Origin: Bacillus pumilus
GTDB lineage: Bacteria > Bacillota > Bacilli > Bacillales > Bacillaceae
DNA: 64,000 nucleotides
Direction: 5' to 3'
Assembly: GCF_038738535.1 (NCBI RefSeq)
Contig: NZ_CP046128.1
Location: 2,852,001 to 2,916,000 of the forward strand
The notes below the pieces were generated by a model. The model did no database searches and was not told the origin of the DNA. It worked only from the letters and a program-made list of their open reading frames with translations. Below, in pieces: positions 52,210 through 60,590 of the stretch (positions are counted from its first letter, which is position 1; each line of letters opens with the position of its first letter). The position numbers and the translations under genes were made by a program.

Positions 52210-52701
52210 ATGACAGGAAAAACACACATTATGGGCGGAATCGCCGCCTCAGCGGCCGTCGCCTACTACTACGGACTCGACCCAGTCATCATGGCTGCAG
52301 CTGGATCAGCAGGTGCTCTGATCCCCGATCTTTGCCATACAAAAAGTAAAATCGGCAGAAAATTTCCGCTGCTCTCGGCACTGATCAGCAGCGTGTTCGG
52401 TCATCGCACATTTACACACAGTTTATTATTCCTACTGATCATTTATTTTCTCGCGACAACATACATTCCAAATGACAGCTTAAGTACCGGTTTACTCGTT
52501 GGAATGGCGAGCCACCTTATCCTTGATGCAGGAACAGTGAACGGCATTAAATTTTTATTTCCAGCTTCCATTAAAGTGCGTCTCCCCTTCTATGTCAAAA
52601 CAGGCAGCACAGGAGAACAAGTCGTACTAGCTGCTCTCACCGTCGTCACCTGCTATTACATCGCCGTCATCTGCGGCATATCCATCCCAATCCAGTTCTA
52701 A
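52210..52701 (+). CDS. yvsG: YvsG, DUF457/LexA-regulated-type membrane metal hydrolase
   Basis: A 163-aa membrane protein of the YdjM/YvsG family of predicted metal-dependent hydrolases. MTGKTHIMGGIAASAAVAYYY opens the family; the conserved His/Asp set LIPDLCHTKSKIGRK, GHRTFTHSLLF and ASHLILDAGTVNGIKFLFP follows, on about four helices. CAGGAGTACGCATC precedes the ATG. Activity not known. Confidence 0.88.
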   Translation: MTGKTHIMGGIAASAAVAYYYGLDPVIMAAAGSAGALIPDLCHTKSKIGRKFPLLSALISSVFGHRTFTHSLLFLLIIYFLATTYIPNDSLSTGLLVGMASHLILDAGTVNGIKFLFPASIKVRLPFYVKTGSTGEQVVLAALTVVTCYYIAVICGISIPIQF

Positions 52702-52826
52702 CAGAATAAAAAAAGAGTTTTGCGAAAAAGACAGGATATGAATTGATCATTCCTCATTTTTTTAGTAGGTTTAAGATAAGTGTTTTTGCCTTGCAGCTGA
52801 ATACAGAATGGTGAGGAGATACATAA

Positions 52827-54677
52827 ATGAAAGCGTTTTTCAAAAACCACTGGTTTTTAGTGTATTCCATCCTTTTCATGTGGATGAAAACATACATCAT
52901 TTATCAATTCGGATTTCACATACGAACGGCCAATCTGTTTCATGAATGGCTGCTTTTGATCAATCCACTTAGCTTTTTGCTCCCTTTGTTTGGGATTGCT
53001 CTTTTTTTAAATGAAACCAACCAAAAGTTTTTTTTATTGACCGCAAATTTTATTCTAACGGCGATTCTCATCTCGAATACGATCTTTTATGGTTTTTATA
53101 TTGATTTCATTACCATTCCCGTGTTATTCCAAGCGAAGAACATGGGAGATATGGGCAGCAGTATGACGGAATTATTCCACCCGCTCTTTGTGCTGATGCT
53201 CATTGATTTTGTGGTACTGGCATGGCTGCTCAAGCGCAAACCATTAGCCCCAAAAGCGTCATTCAAGACGATCAAAACGTATTATGCGGTCTGCTGCAGC
53301 TTCTTATTGTTTCATGTCAGCTCAGCTATGATGGATCACCCTCGATTTCTGACAAGCTCTTATGATCGTGAAGTCATTGTCAGAAACCTCGGGCTTTTCC
53401 AATTTCATCTGTATGACGGTGCTGCCCAAACGGCACGCATTGGACAAAAGGCCTTTGCAGATGAAGATACGCTTTCTACTGTAGCAAACTACACAAAGGC
53501 TGATTACAGCGCACCAAACGAAGAGTATTTTGGACTTGCTAAAGGCAAGAACGTTGTGTTCATTTCACTTGAATCGACGCAGCAATTTGTCATGAATCAA
53601 AAGGTGAATGGACAATCCATCACTCCCTTTTTAAATCAACTGGCTAAAAAGAGTTTTTATTTTGATGAATTTTATCAACAAACAGAGCAGGGGAAGACGT
53701 CGGATTCAGAGTTTATTGTCGCTAATTCCCTCTACCCTTCTAGCAGCGGCGCTGTCTTTTTCACAGCGAGTGACAACGAATATGACACGTTATACAAGCA
53801 GTTGAAAAAGGAAAACTATCAAGCCGTCCAATTTCATGCGAATAATAAAACGTTTTGGAATCGTGATGTGATGTATGAATCGCTGGGAATTGATCGTTTT
53901 TATGATGTCGATTCATATCATGTCAATGAACGGAATTCAACTGGCTGGGGCTTAAAAGATATCGACTTCTTTGATCAATCCATTGATCATTTAAAAAAGT
54001 TGAAGCAACCTTATTACAGCACATTCATTACACTGACCAATCATTTTCCATTTGAAATTGACCCGAAGGATCAGTTTATTGATGAATATGATTCGTCCAG
54101 TACCATTTTAAACCGCTATGTGACGACCGTCCGCTATCAAGATGAAGCGATTAAGATGTTTTTTGACCGTATGAAAGAAGAAGGATTGTATGACAATACG
54201 ATGTTTGTCCTTATGGGTGACCACTATGGCATCTCAGAGGCACATCATGAGGCAATGGCACAGCTGCTCAATAAAGAGGAAATTACGCCGTTTGATGCGG
54301 TCAAACTACAGCGGGTACCCTTTTTGATTTACATTCCAGGTGTCACGGATCAAGCACCGCAGACCATTTCTGAAACAGCTGGTCAAATGGACGTAAAGCC
54401 GACACTTCTTCACTTACTTGGGATTGAAACGAAGGATGCCATTCAATTCGGCAATGATTTATTTTCAAATGAACGGACGCCTTTCGCTGTACTGAGAAAC
54501 GGGAACTTTATTACAGATGATTATCTCTATACAAAGAACACCTGCTATGATCAAAAAACAAAAGAACCCGTGAAGCAGGATGAGGTATGTCAGCCTTATA
54601 TAGAAAAAGCCAATAAAGAGCTCTCCTTATCAGACAAGTTGATCAATGGGAATTTGCTGCGTTTTTATCAGAAGTAA
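52827..54677 (+). CDS. yvgJ: YvgJ, lipoteichoic acid primase (LtaS family)
   Basis: LtaS-type enzyme of 616 aa that transfers glycerol phosphate from phosphatidylglycerol to the glycolipid anchor. Five membrane helices lie in the first 170 residues, followed by an extracellular sulfatase-fold domain. Metal and nucleophile residues are visible: Glu249 (SLEST), Thr291 in GKTSDSEF, and MGDHYG with the catalytic Asp-His near residue 470. GGTGAGGAGATAC before the ATG. Followed by a terminator, so it is monocistronic. Confidence 0.92.
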   Translation: MKAFFKNHWFLVYSILFMWMKTYIIYQFGFHIRTANLFHEWLLLINPLSFLLPLFGIALFLNETNQKFFLLTANFILTAILISNTIFYGFYIDFITIPVLFQAKNMGDMGSSMTELFHPLFVLMLIDFVVLAWLLKRKPLAPKASFKTIKTYYAVCCSFLLFHVSSAMMDHPRFLTSSYDREVIVRNLGLFQFHLYDGAAQTARIGQKAFADEDTLSTVANYTKADYSAPNEEYFGLAKGKNVVFISLESTQQFVMNQKVNGQSITPFLNQLAKKSFYFDEFYQQTEQGKTSDSEFIVANSLYPSSSGAVFFTASDNEYDTLYKQLKKENYQAVQFHANNKTFWNRDVMYESLGIDRFYDVDSYHVNERNSTGWGLKDIDFFDQSIDHLKKLKQPYYSTFITLTNHFPFEIDPKDQFIDEYDSSSTILNRYVTTVRYQDEAIKMFFDRMKEEGLYDNTMFVLMGDHYGISEAHHEAMAQLLNKEEITPFDAVKLQRVPFLIYIPGVTDQAPQTISETAGQMDVKPTLLHLLGIETKDAIQFGNDLFSNERTPFAVLRNGNFITDDYLYTKNTCYDQKTKEPVKQDEVCQPYIEKANKELSLSDKLINGNLLRFYQK

Positions 54678-54711
54678 ACAGGATAAAACGATCCCTTTTA
54701 TCTTCACGCTG

Positions 54712-54742
54712 AAAGTCGCCATTTGGCGGCTTTTTCTTTTCT
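54712..54742 (+). terminator. Terminator of yvgJ
   Basis: GTCGCC/GGCGGC stem followed by TTTTTCTTTTC. Confidence 0.85.
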
Positions 54743-54828
54743 CTTTTTACTGAAAGCCTATGAATGCTCAAATAAGTTTGCTTATAATAAAGGGAACCAC
54801 ATGATATTGAATGATAAGAGGTGTGAAC

Positions 54829-55605
54829 ATGAAGTATACATTCTTAGCCTTCATCTCCATATGTTTGCTCCTGAGTGGATGCCAAACAGAGATGAAGCCA
54901 TCTAATTCGAATAAAAAAACAGAGCTTGTGATTTCAGCAGCGGCAAGCCTTCAGGATGCACTAAAGGAAATTGAAGCCTCCTTTCACAAGCAGCATCCGA
55001 ATGTGACCTTAACGAATAATTTCGGGTCATCTGGCGCATTGAAGCAGCAAATCGCTCAAGGAGCAAAAGCGGATCTTTTTTTCTCAGCAGCTGAGGAGCC
55101 CTTCGATGAACTTGTTCAATCTGGAGACATTGATCAAGATTATATCAAGGACGCTATACAAAATGAGCTAGTCCTTATTGTGCCAAAAGATGGCTCTTCC
55201 TCTATTAAAAGCTTTCAAGACGTCCGGCACGTAAAAGGAAAGATTGCTCTTGGCACACCTGAATCGGTTCCTGCTGGTACATATGGCAAAGAGATCTTCA
55301 CACAACTGAACATATGGGACCAAGTGAAAAAGAATGCTGTCTACGGCAAGGATGTGCGGCAAGTCCTAAGCTACGTCGAAACAGGAAATGTAGAAGCAGG
55401 TGTTGTGTATAAAACAGACGCCCTCGTTTCCAAAAAAGTAAAGATTGCAGCTGAGGCAAATCCGGACATGCACTCCCCGGTTATATATCCAGTAGGGATT
55501 GTAAAAGGGACAGAACATCTAACGGAAGCCAAGACCTTTTTTCAATTTCTTCAATCAGATACAGCCACATCGATTTTTAAGAAATACGGCTTTCAAGTGT
55601 CATAA
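54829..55605 (+). CDS. modA: ModA (YvgL), molybdate-binding lipoprotein
   Basis: Molybdate/tungstate-binding lipoprotein of 258 aa. Lipobox LSGC at about Cys17, then the ModA opening LVISAAASLQDALKEIEASFHK and the anion-binding NNFGSSGALKQQIAQGAKADLFFSA. ATG at 54829 follows AAGAGGTGTGAAC; the frame runs open from 54811. Overlaps modB by one base. Confidence 0.92.
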   Translation: MKYTFLAFISICLLLSGCQTEMKPSNSNKKTELVISAAASLQDALKEIEASFHKQHPNVTLTNNFGSSGALKQQIAQGAKADLFFSAAEEPFDELVQSGDIDQDYIKDAIQNELVLIVPKDGSSSIKSFQDVRHVKGKIALGTPESVPAGTYGKEIFTQLNIWDQVKKNAVYGKDVRQVLSYVETGNVEAGVVYKTDALVSKKVKIAAEANPDMHSPVIYPVGIVKGTEHLTEAKTFFQFLQSDTATSIFKKYGFQVS

Positions 55606-56270
55606 TGCTTATGCTGACTGAAGAATTTCTATCTCCCATTTGGCTGTCCGTTCAAGTTGCCATCGTCAGCGGGCTGTTGGCCACTGTTTTTGGCACAACG
55701 GTCGGCTTTTGGATGGCGCGAACAACTTTTAAGGGGAAAATGATTGTGGAAACGTTCCTGATGATGCCACTCGTTCTCCCGCCAACAGTCGTTGGCTTTT
55801 TATTGCTCGTCGTATTCGGAAAGCATAGTGTAATAGGGGGCGCGATTGAATGGATCTTCCATCAGCCGGTCATTTTCACATGGTGGGCGGCGGTCATTGC
55901 ATCGACAGTTGTGGCATTCCCGCTCATGTATCAATCAGCAAAGGCTGGCTTTTCTACGATTGAGTCAGATATAGAAGGGGCTGCAAAAGTAGATGGTGCA
56001 CATTCATTCCAAGTCTTTGCCTATATTACGGTACCTCTTGCCCTGCCTTCCCTGCTGTCTGGCAGCGTCCTCAGCTTTGCAAGAGCCCTTGGAGAATTCG
56101 GAGCGACCTTAATGTTTGCCGGCAACATCCCAGGAAAAACTCAAACACTCCCAACCGCTATCTATGTGGCGATTGATTCAGGACGAATGGAACTTGCTTG
56201 GTCCTGGACGATTTGTATTGTGATCTTATCTTTTATTATGCTTTTGGCTGTGCGAAGAAGCAGTACATAA
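55605..56270 (+). CDS. modB: ModB (YvgM), molybdate ABC transporter permease
   Basis: Permease of 221 aa with five helices and the EAA loop EGAAKVDGAHSFQVFAYITVPLALP. The ATG shares its A with the modA stop (TAATG), so translation is coupled. No modC ATPase follows; the next genes are convergent and unrelated, so an ATPase encoded elsewhere must be used. Confidence 0.92.
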   Translation: MLMLTEEFLSPIWLSVQVAIVSGLLATVFGTTVGFWMARTTFKGKMIVETFLMMPLVLPPTVVGFLLLVVFGKHSVIGGAIEWIFHQPVIFTWWAAVIASTVVAFPLMYQSAKAGFSTIESDIEGAAKVDGAHSFQVFAYITVPLALPSLLSGSVLSFARALGEFGATLMFAGNIPGKTQTLPTAIYVAIDSGRMELAWSWTICIVILSFIMLLAVRRSST

Positions 56271-56301
56271 AAAATCCCTCTATGTGAGAATAGGGGGATT
56301 T
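56271..56301. terminator. Terminator between modB and the ABC permease gene
   Basis: AATCCCTCTAT/ATAGGGGGATT stem with a T-run on the minus strand and GGATTTAT on the plus strand. It serves the converging transcripts. Confidence 0.75.
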
Positions 56302-57262
56302 ATACTACATATTTACTTTGCCGTTTTACCATAGTATAAGTCAGCAAGGATGACAAGCAGATAAGCAATGAAATGCAGATTAGAATTGTGGTTATATTCA
56401 TGGGAATAGGCACAAATAATTGGTAGTTCCCTTTAAAAGAAAACAGATGCAAAGCTAAGTTGGCGATCATGTTTTTTAAATCAAAGACACCTAAGTTTGG
56501 GATCAATAAAAAATAGACCATATAGATAACCACAGATAAAATAAAACTACGACATAAACTACCTAAATAAAAAACAAGTGTACTAAATAACCAGCTTGTA
56601 CATACAACAAACATTAATTGAAGCAGTATAGAATGTTCGGTACTATCTTTATATGTAAACAATTGAACAGATATATCTTTTGATATTACAGAATAAAAGA
56701 TATGGCTAGCCATATATGAAATAAGAGAAAGAATTGGAATTAAAAATAGAATGATTACATAAAGAGACAGTTGCTTTGAAAACAAAACATCGTTCCACTG
56801 ATATTGAACCGCTTTAATTTTCATCGTTTTATATTTCACATCATATGTCGCTAAATAGATCGCATATAAACCAAATACAAGTGGATAAAAGATAAAACCC
56901 ATCCATTCTAAATTAGTTGAAATGACTTGAGTTGGCTCCATCAAATGAAGTGATTGAATAAACTTCTCATAATCATATTTTAAGACATTTTCTACGACTT
57001 CTCCTTCAGCACCTGCTAATTCTCCTTCTTCTATGTTAACTGGCATCGTCAAAGCCTTTTTTATATCAATGCCGAGCTCCTTATATTCACTTTCTGTTTT
57101 TACATATTGGGCATAGTTGGATTTTGTTGTTTCATATTGTGCATAAACATTCCATAACGAAATCAGCATCAATGGAATAAACAAGATAAGAAATGTTTTA
57201 GCATAATATTGATATAAAAGCTCTTTTTTCATTAATTTAAAGATATGCTTGATAAATGTCAC
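56300..57262 (-). CDS. ABC-2-type permease of the secreted-protein cassette
   Basis: Membrane protein of about 320 aa, not recognised by name. One helix near the N-terminus (TFLILFIPLMLISLW) is followed by a long, probably extracellular loop of about 90 residues, then five to six helices. This is the shape of ABC-2 permeases in bacteriocin immunity and peptide export. GTG at 57262, 6 nt after GGAGAGG, is the likely start and overlaps the ATPase gene by 26 bases; ATG 57232 is an alternative without a ribosome site. The DNA here is AT-richer than its neighbours, suggesting transfer. Confidence 0.75.
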   Translation of the reverse strand: MTFIKHIFKLMKKELLYQYYAKTFLILFIPLMLISLWNVYAQYETTKSNYAQYVKTESEYKELGIDIKKALTMPVNIEEGELAGAEGEVVENVLKYDYEKFIQSLHLMEPTQVISTNLEWMGFIFYPLVFGLYAIYLATYDVKYKTMKIKAVQYQWNDVLFSKQLSLYVIILFLIPILSLISYMASHIFYSVISKDISVQLFTYKDSTEHSILLQLMFVVCTSWLFSTLVFYLGSLCRSFILSVVIYMVYFLLIPNLGVFDLKNMIANLALHLFSFKGNYQLFVPIPMNITTILICISLLICLSSLLTYTMVKRQSKYVV

Positions 57263-57899
57263 CCAAATCCTCTCCTTTTTCCTGAAAGTCATGGATTTGA
57301 ATCATTGATTTGTCTTTTAAAATAAACAATTCATCAACAATGGATGAATAAAATTCAAACTGATGACCTGTAGCTATAATGGTCATGTCTTTAGACCACT
57401 TCTTAATCATTGCTTTTAATTCCATCATTGTTCCATAATCTAAACCATTTGATATCTCATCTAAGAACAAATAAGTTGGTTTTGTTAATGCAATGAATAT
57501 GAAACTCAATTTCTTTTTTTGACCATAAGAGTAATGTTTGACCTTCTTTTTGAGGATCTCATGTGGTAGATATTCCCTTGCCAGTGTATCACACTTTTTT
57601 TGGTCAAAAGGGCTATTTAACAATAATCGTATATTTTGATAACCGTTTAGATTCAAATAGAGTGGTGAATCATCATACATAACCTGAATTTCATTTCTTA
57701 CTTGATCAATTGGCTGATGATTATACAAGATCTCCCCTTCATAATGTTCTAACTGGAGTAAACATTTCATAAAAGTTGTTTTACCAGATCCATTCTTCCC
57801 CATGATGAAATTTATTTTTTGATGTTTTATTTGAATATGTAAATCTTCAAATACAGGCTGATGTCGATATGTTTTTGTCAATCCTTTTACATGGATCAT
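57237..57899 (-). CDS. ABC transporter ATPase of the secreted-protein cassette
   Basis: A 220-aa ABC ATPase of the small exporter type. Walker A GKNGSGKTT at residues 34-42, signature HYSYGQKKKLSF (degenerate C-loop, SYGQ for SGGQ), Walker B TYLFLDEIS, and H-loop ATGHQFEFY. Coupled by overlap to the permease gene. It follows the secreted-protein gene after a hairpin (57951-57989), which may set the ratio of the products. Function in export or self-protection is inference. Confidence 0.85.
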   Translation of the reverse strand: MIHVKGLTKTYRHQPVFEDLHIQIKHQKINFIMGKNGSGKTTFMKCLLQLEHYEGEILYNHQPIDQVRNEIQVMYDDSPLYLNLNGYQNIRLLLNSPFDQKKCDTLAREYLPHEILKKKVKHYSYGQKKKLSFIFIALTKPTYLFLDEISNGLDYGTMMELKAMIKKWSKDMTIIATGHQFEFYSSIVDELFILKDKSMIQIHDFQEKGEDLGDIYQAYL

Positions 57900-57950
57900 T
57901 TTCCAAAAACTCCTCTTACTATTTTTTGAGATTATTTATAATATTTAAAC

Positions 57951-57989
57951 AGCGCTACTATGATTTGTAAATAGTTCTTAAGTAGCGCC
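57951..57989 (-). terminator. Hairpin between the secreted-protein gene and its ABC genes
   Basis: GGCGCTACT/AGTAGCGCT arms (57981-57989 with 57951-57959) on the minus strand, loop of 21 nt, followed by GTTTAAATATT. It is too weak in T for a full terminator, so partial read-through is likely. Confidence 0.55.
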
Positions 57990-58009
57990 TTTTCTATTAA
58001 TCTATAATA

Positions 58010-58513
58010 TTAATCCCAACCATGTTTCCCTTTTCCATTAACCCAAACTCGATCTGTAAAAGAGTTACTCACAAAGGTAACATCTCCCCACGGAGTGGGT
58101 GTTCCAAATTTAAGGGTTGTTTTATGTGCCCATTTATGAAGTTTAGATCCCTTATAGTATCTTTTAGAACCATTTTTTACTACTTTGTTAGGGAAGACAT
58201 AGCCCGCATCTTGAGAACCAGAACTCGATTTGACTTTACCCGAAGAATATTTCCAATCAACATATGATTTTGACCATGCCATAAAGCTCCCTCTAGATGT
58301 GGTTAGCCTTTTCGCATACACTTTCGATGCACTTGTAGACATCACACCTTTATTCGTTTCCTTTATTGTTTGTACATACATGGTACTACTAGAATAATCT
58401 TCTTGAATTACTTTTTGCTCCTTACTTAAATCAACATTTGTTGCTTCGGCAAATGTCGTAGGTAGGATCGTGGCACCCAAAGTTAACGACAAGCCAAGAA
58501 TGAATTTTTTCAT
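58010..58513 (-). CDS. Secreted tryptophan-rich cationic protein, possible bacteriocin
   Basis: A 167-aa exported protein that I do not recognise. Signal peptide about residues 1-24 (MKKFILGLSLTLGATILPTTFAEA). The mature part is rich in Lys, Ser, Trp and Tyr, has no Cys, and is strongly basic. The last 100 residues hold repeated Trp-containing beta-like stretches (MAWSKSYVDWKYSSG, LHKWAHKTTLKFG, TPWGDVTF, DRVWVNGKGKHGWD). AGGAGG lies 8 nt before the ATG. A following ABC ATPase/permease pair is the layout of class II bacteriocins and lactococcin-972-type systems, but motif identity to that family was not convincing. Confidence 0.75.
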   Translation of the reverse strand: MKKFILGLSLTLGATILPTTFAEATNVDLSKEQKVIQEDYSSSTMYVQTIKETNKGVMSTSASKVYAKRLTTSRGSFMAWSKSYVDWKYSSGKVKSSSGSQDAGYVFPNKVVKNGSKRYYKGSKLHKWAHKTTLKFGTPTPWGDVTFVSNSFTDRVWVNGKGKHGWD

Positions 58514-58742
58514 ATAATTAACCTCCTTTTATTTACAATTAATAATTTACCATCTAATTCTTTATTGTCCCATGAATTTCATGATATTTAAGGTAGATTT
58601 AAGGAGTTCTTCTCCTTTTTCAAGATAACTTAGGATCATAGAATGTCTTTCATTAATAGAAAAAACACCTTTCCATTAGTCATAGAAGTGTATCACTCCT
58701 ACGCCTATCGAAAGGTGTTCTTATAATTATTCTATTTCATTA
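58514..58742. other. Intergenic region between the cassette and yvgN
   Basis: It holds the AT-rich promoter area of the secreted-protein gene, a CATGAATTTCATG palindrome at 58571-58583, and the long-loop terminator of yvgN (58660-58722, AACACCTTTC/GAAAGGTGTT). No further gene is seen. Confidence 0.5.
58660..58722 (-). terminator. Terminator of yvgN
   Basis: GAACACCTTTC/GAAAGGTGTT stem with T-run on the minus strand. The loop is long and itself structured. Confidence 0.65.
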
Positions 58743-59588
58743 TTATTCAAACCCAACCGTCATCGTCTCTGGATTCGAGCCGACGCGCTCGTTGTTGTTT
58801 AATGCATCGATTTTTTCCATGTCTTCTTTGGATAGTTCGAAATCAAAAATATCTGCATTTTGTTTAATGCGTTCTTCGTTGATTGATTTAGGAATCGTCA
58901 CGACGCCGCTTTGCAGATCCCAGCGCAAGATGACTTGCGCAACAGATTTGTTGTAGCGTGCAGCAATGTCTTTCAATACGTCATGATCTAATAGCTTTCC
59001 TTGCATCAGCGGAGACCATGCTTCAATTTGAATGCCTTTTTCTTTTGCGTATTGACGCAGTTCGACAAGTGTCAGTTTCGGATGAAATTCAACTTGGTTC
59101 ACGGCTGGAACAACCTCAGCATCTTTTAACAGCTCTTCTAAATGCTGAATGTAGAAGTTGCTGACGCCTATGGCTCTAACTTTCCCATCCTTGTAAAGCG
59201 TCTCAAGCGCACGCCATGTGTCTTTAAATGTATCTGCATTTGGGCCAGGCCAATGAATCAAATAGAGGTCTAAGTAATCAAGACCTAATCGATTCAAGCT
59301 TGCGTCAAACGCAGCCAGCGCTTTGTCATAGCCTTGATCCGTGTTCCATACTTTAGACGTAATGAACAAGTCTTCTCGTTTCACGCCAGATTCTTTAATC
59401 GCTTTGCCTACGCCTGTCTCATTTTTATAAACGGCAGCTGTATCAATACTGCGGTATCCGTTTCGTATGGCTGCTTTTACGGCATCTACCACTTGATTGC
59501 CGTCCTCCACTTTGAATACACCTAAACCAAACCAAGGCATTTCCACTCCGTTATTCAGTGTTACGGTATCATTCAAGCTTTTGACCAT
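58743..59588 (-). CDS. yvgN: YvgN, aldo/keto reductase (glyoxal reductase)
   Basis: NADPH-dependent reductase of 281 aa that reduces glyoxal and methylglyoxal in its B. subtilis homologue. Catalytic Asp-Tyr in SIDTAAVYKNETGVG, Lys in FITSKVWN, His in LIHWPGPN. The C-terminal cofactor segment TIPKSINEERIKQNADIFDF is complete. ATG at 59588 is 8 nt after AAAGGTGG; the open frame to 59627 has no better site. Cytosolic and likely monocistronic. Confidence 0.93.
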   Translation of the reverse strand: MVKSLNDTVTLNNGVEMPWFGLGVFKVEDGNQVVDAVKAAIRNGYRSIDTAAVYKNETGVGKAIKESGVKREDLFITSKVWNTDQGYDKALAAFDASLNRLGLDYLDLYLIHWPGPNADTFKDTWRALETLYKDGKVRAIGVSNFYIQHLEELLKDAEVVPAVNQVEFHPKLTLVELRQYAKEKGIQIEAWSPLMQGKLLDHDVLKDIAARYNKSVAQVILRWDLQSGVVTIPKSINEERIKQNADIFDFELSKEDMEKIDALNNNERVGSNPETMTVGFE

Positions 59589-59657
59589 TTTAACAACCAC
59601 CTTTTTCATAGATTCCATCTTTTTCATTATCTCACGTTGTCCATTAAAACTCTATTA

Positions 59658-60527
59658 TCAGGCATTTTTCTTCGCTTCGATGGCTAACAGCAAAGCACCT
59701 GTCATGCCAGCCTTGTCCTCAAGTCCAGGAGAGACAATGTATGTATCAAGCGGCGGCAGGTCTACATAATCATTGAGATAAGCAGCAAGCTTCTCTCGAA
59801 TCAGTGGAAACAGCTGTTTTTGCTTCATGACGCCCCCGCCCATCATGATGCGCTCTGGGCTTAAAATGAGCGAGTACTGCATCAGCGCCTGCGCCAAATA
59901 ATCAGCTTCAAGTGCCCAAACTGATTCTTCCTCCGTGAGCTCTTTGGCAGATTTCCCCCACCTTTTCTCAATCGCTGGGCCAGCTGCCAGTCCTTCTAAA
60001 CACGTCCCATGCGCTGGGCAGACTCCTTCAAACGGGTCTGATTCATGCTGCCTGACAAGGATGTGCCCCATCTCTGGGTGCGAATGACCGTGAAGAAGTT
60101 CGTTTTTTACAACAGCGCCAGCACCGATACCCGTACCGACCGTGATATACATACAGCTATTCAGCCCTTTGGCTGCTCCTTTTGTTAATTCACCTAAGGC
60201 TGCCGCATTAACATCTGTTGTAAAGGATACTGGGACCCGTAATTGCTTCTCTAGCTCTGGAATGAACGGGTAATGCTTCCACTCTACTTTCGGCGTGTTC
60301 ATGATATAACCGTAAGAAGGATCGTCTTTTTGAACACAGATTGGTCCAAAGGAGCCGACCCCTAATGCTTCAATGTCATGCTGCTCGAAAAATGGAATGA
60401 GCTTTTGTAATGTTTTTTCTGGGTGCTCTGTCGGAATCGTCATTTCCTCGAGAATGTCCCCATGCTCATTGCCGATTGCACAACAAAACTTTGTACCGCC
60501 AGCTTCAATTGCTCCATAATACGCCAT
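59658..60527 (-). CDS. ROK-family fructokinase
   Basis: Sugar kinase of 289 aa, fructokinase type, like B. subtilis GmuE/ScrK. N-terminal AIEAGGTKFCCAIG holds the phosphate loop. The zinc-binding ROK motif covers HPEMGHILVRQH through CPAHGTCLEGLAAGPAI, and TTDVNAAALGE has the catalytic Asp. GGGGAGATCAATA before the ATG. It stands where B. subtilis has yvgO, with no sugar-transport gene next to it. Confidence 0.9.
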   Translation of the reverse strand: MAYYGAIEAGGTKFCCAIGNEHGDILEEMTIPTEHPEKTLQKLIPFFEQHDIEALGVGSFGPICVQKDDPSYGYIMNTPKVEWKHYPFIPELEKQLRVPVSFTTDVNAAALGELTKGAAKGLNSCMYITVGTGIGAGAVVKNELLHGHSHPEMGHILVRQHESDPFEGVCPAHGTCLEGLAAGPAIEKRWGKSAKELTEEESVWALEADYLAQALMQYSLILSPERIMMGGGVMKQKQLFPLIREKLAAYLNDYVDLPPLDTYIVSPGLEDKAGMTGALLLAIEAKKNA

Positions 60528-60590
60528 TATTGATCTCCCCCTGCTCGTTCTCTTTCCTCATCATAAAACATAGGGGAAAAGATGACAACA

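Noticed and set aside
58010-58513. Assignment of the secreted protein as YvgO antifungal protein or as lactococcin 972
   Set aside because: The sequence does not resemble YvgO as I recall it, and the spacing of aromatic and His residues does not fit lactococcin 972 well; left unnamed.
58600-58622. AAGGAG/CTCCTT hairpin followed by TTTTTC on the plus strand
   Set aside because: No plus-strand gene ends nearby; probably chance in AT-rich DNA.
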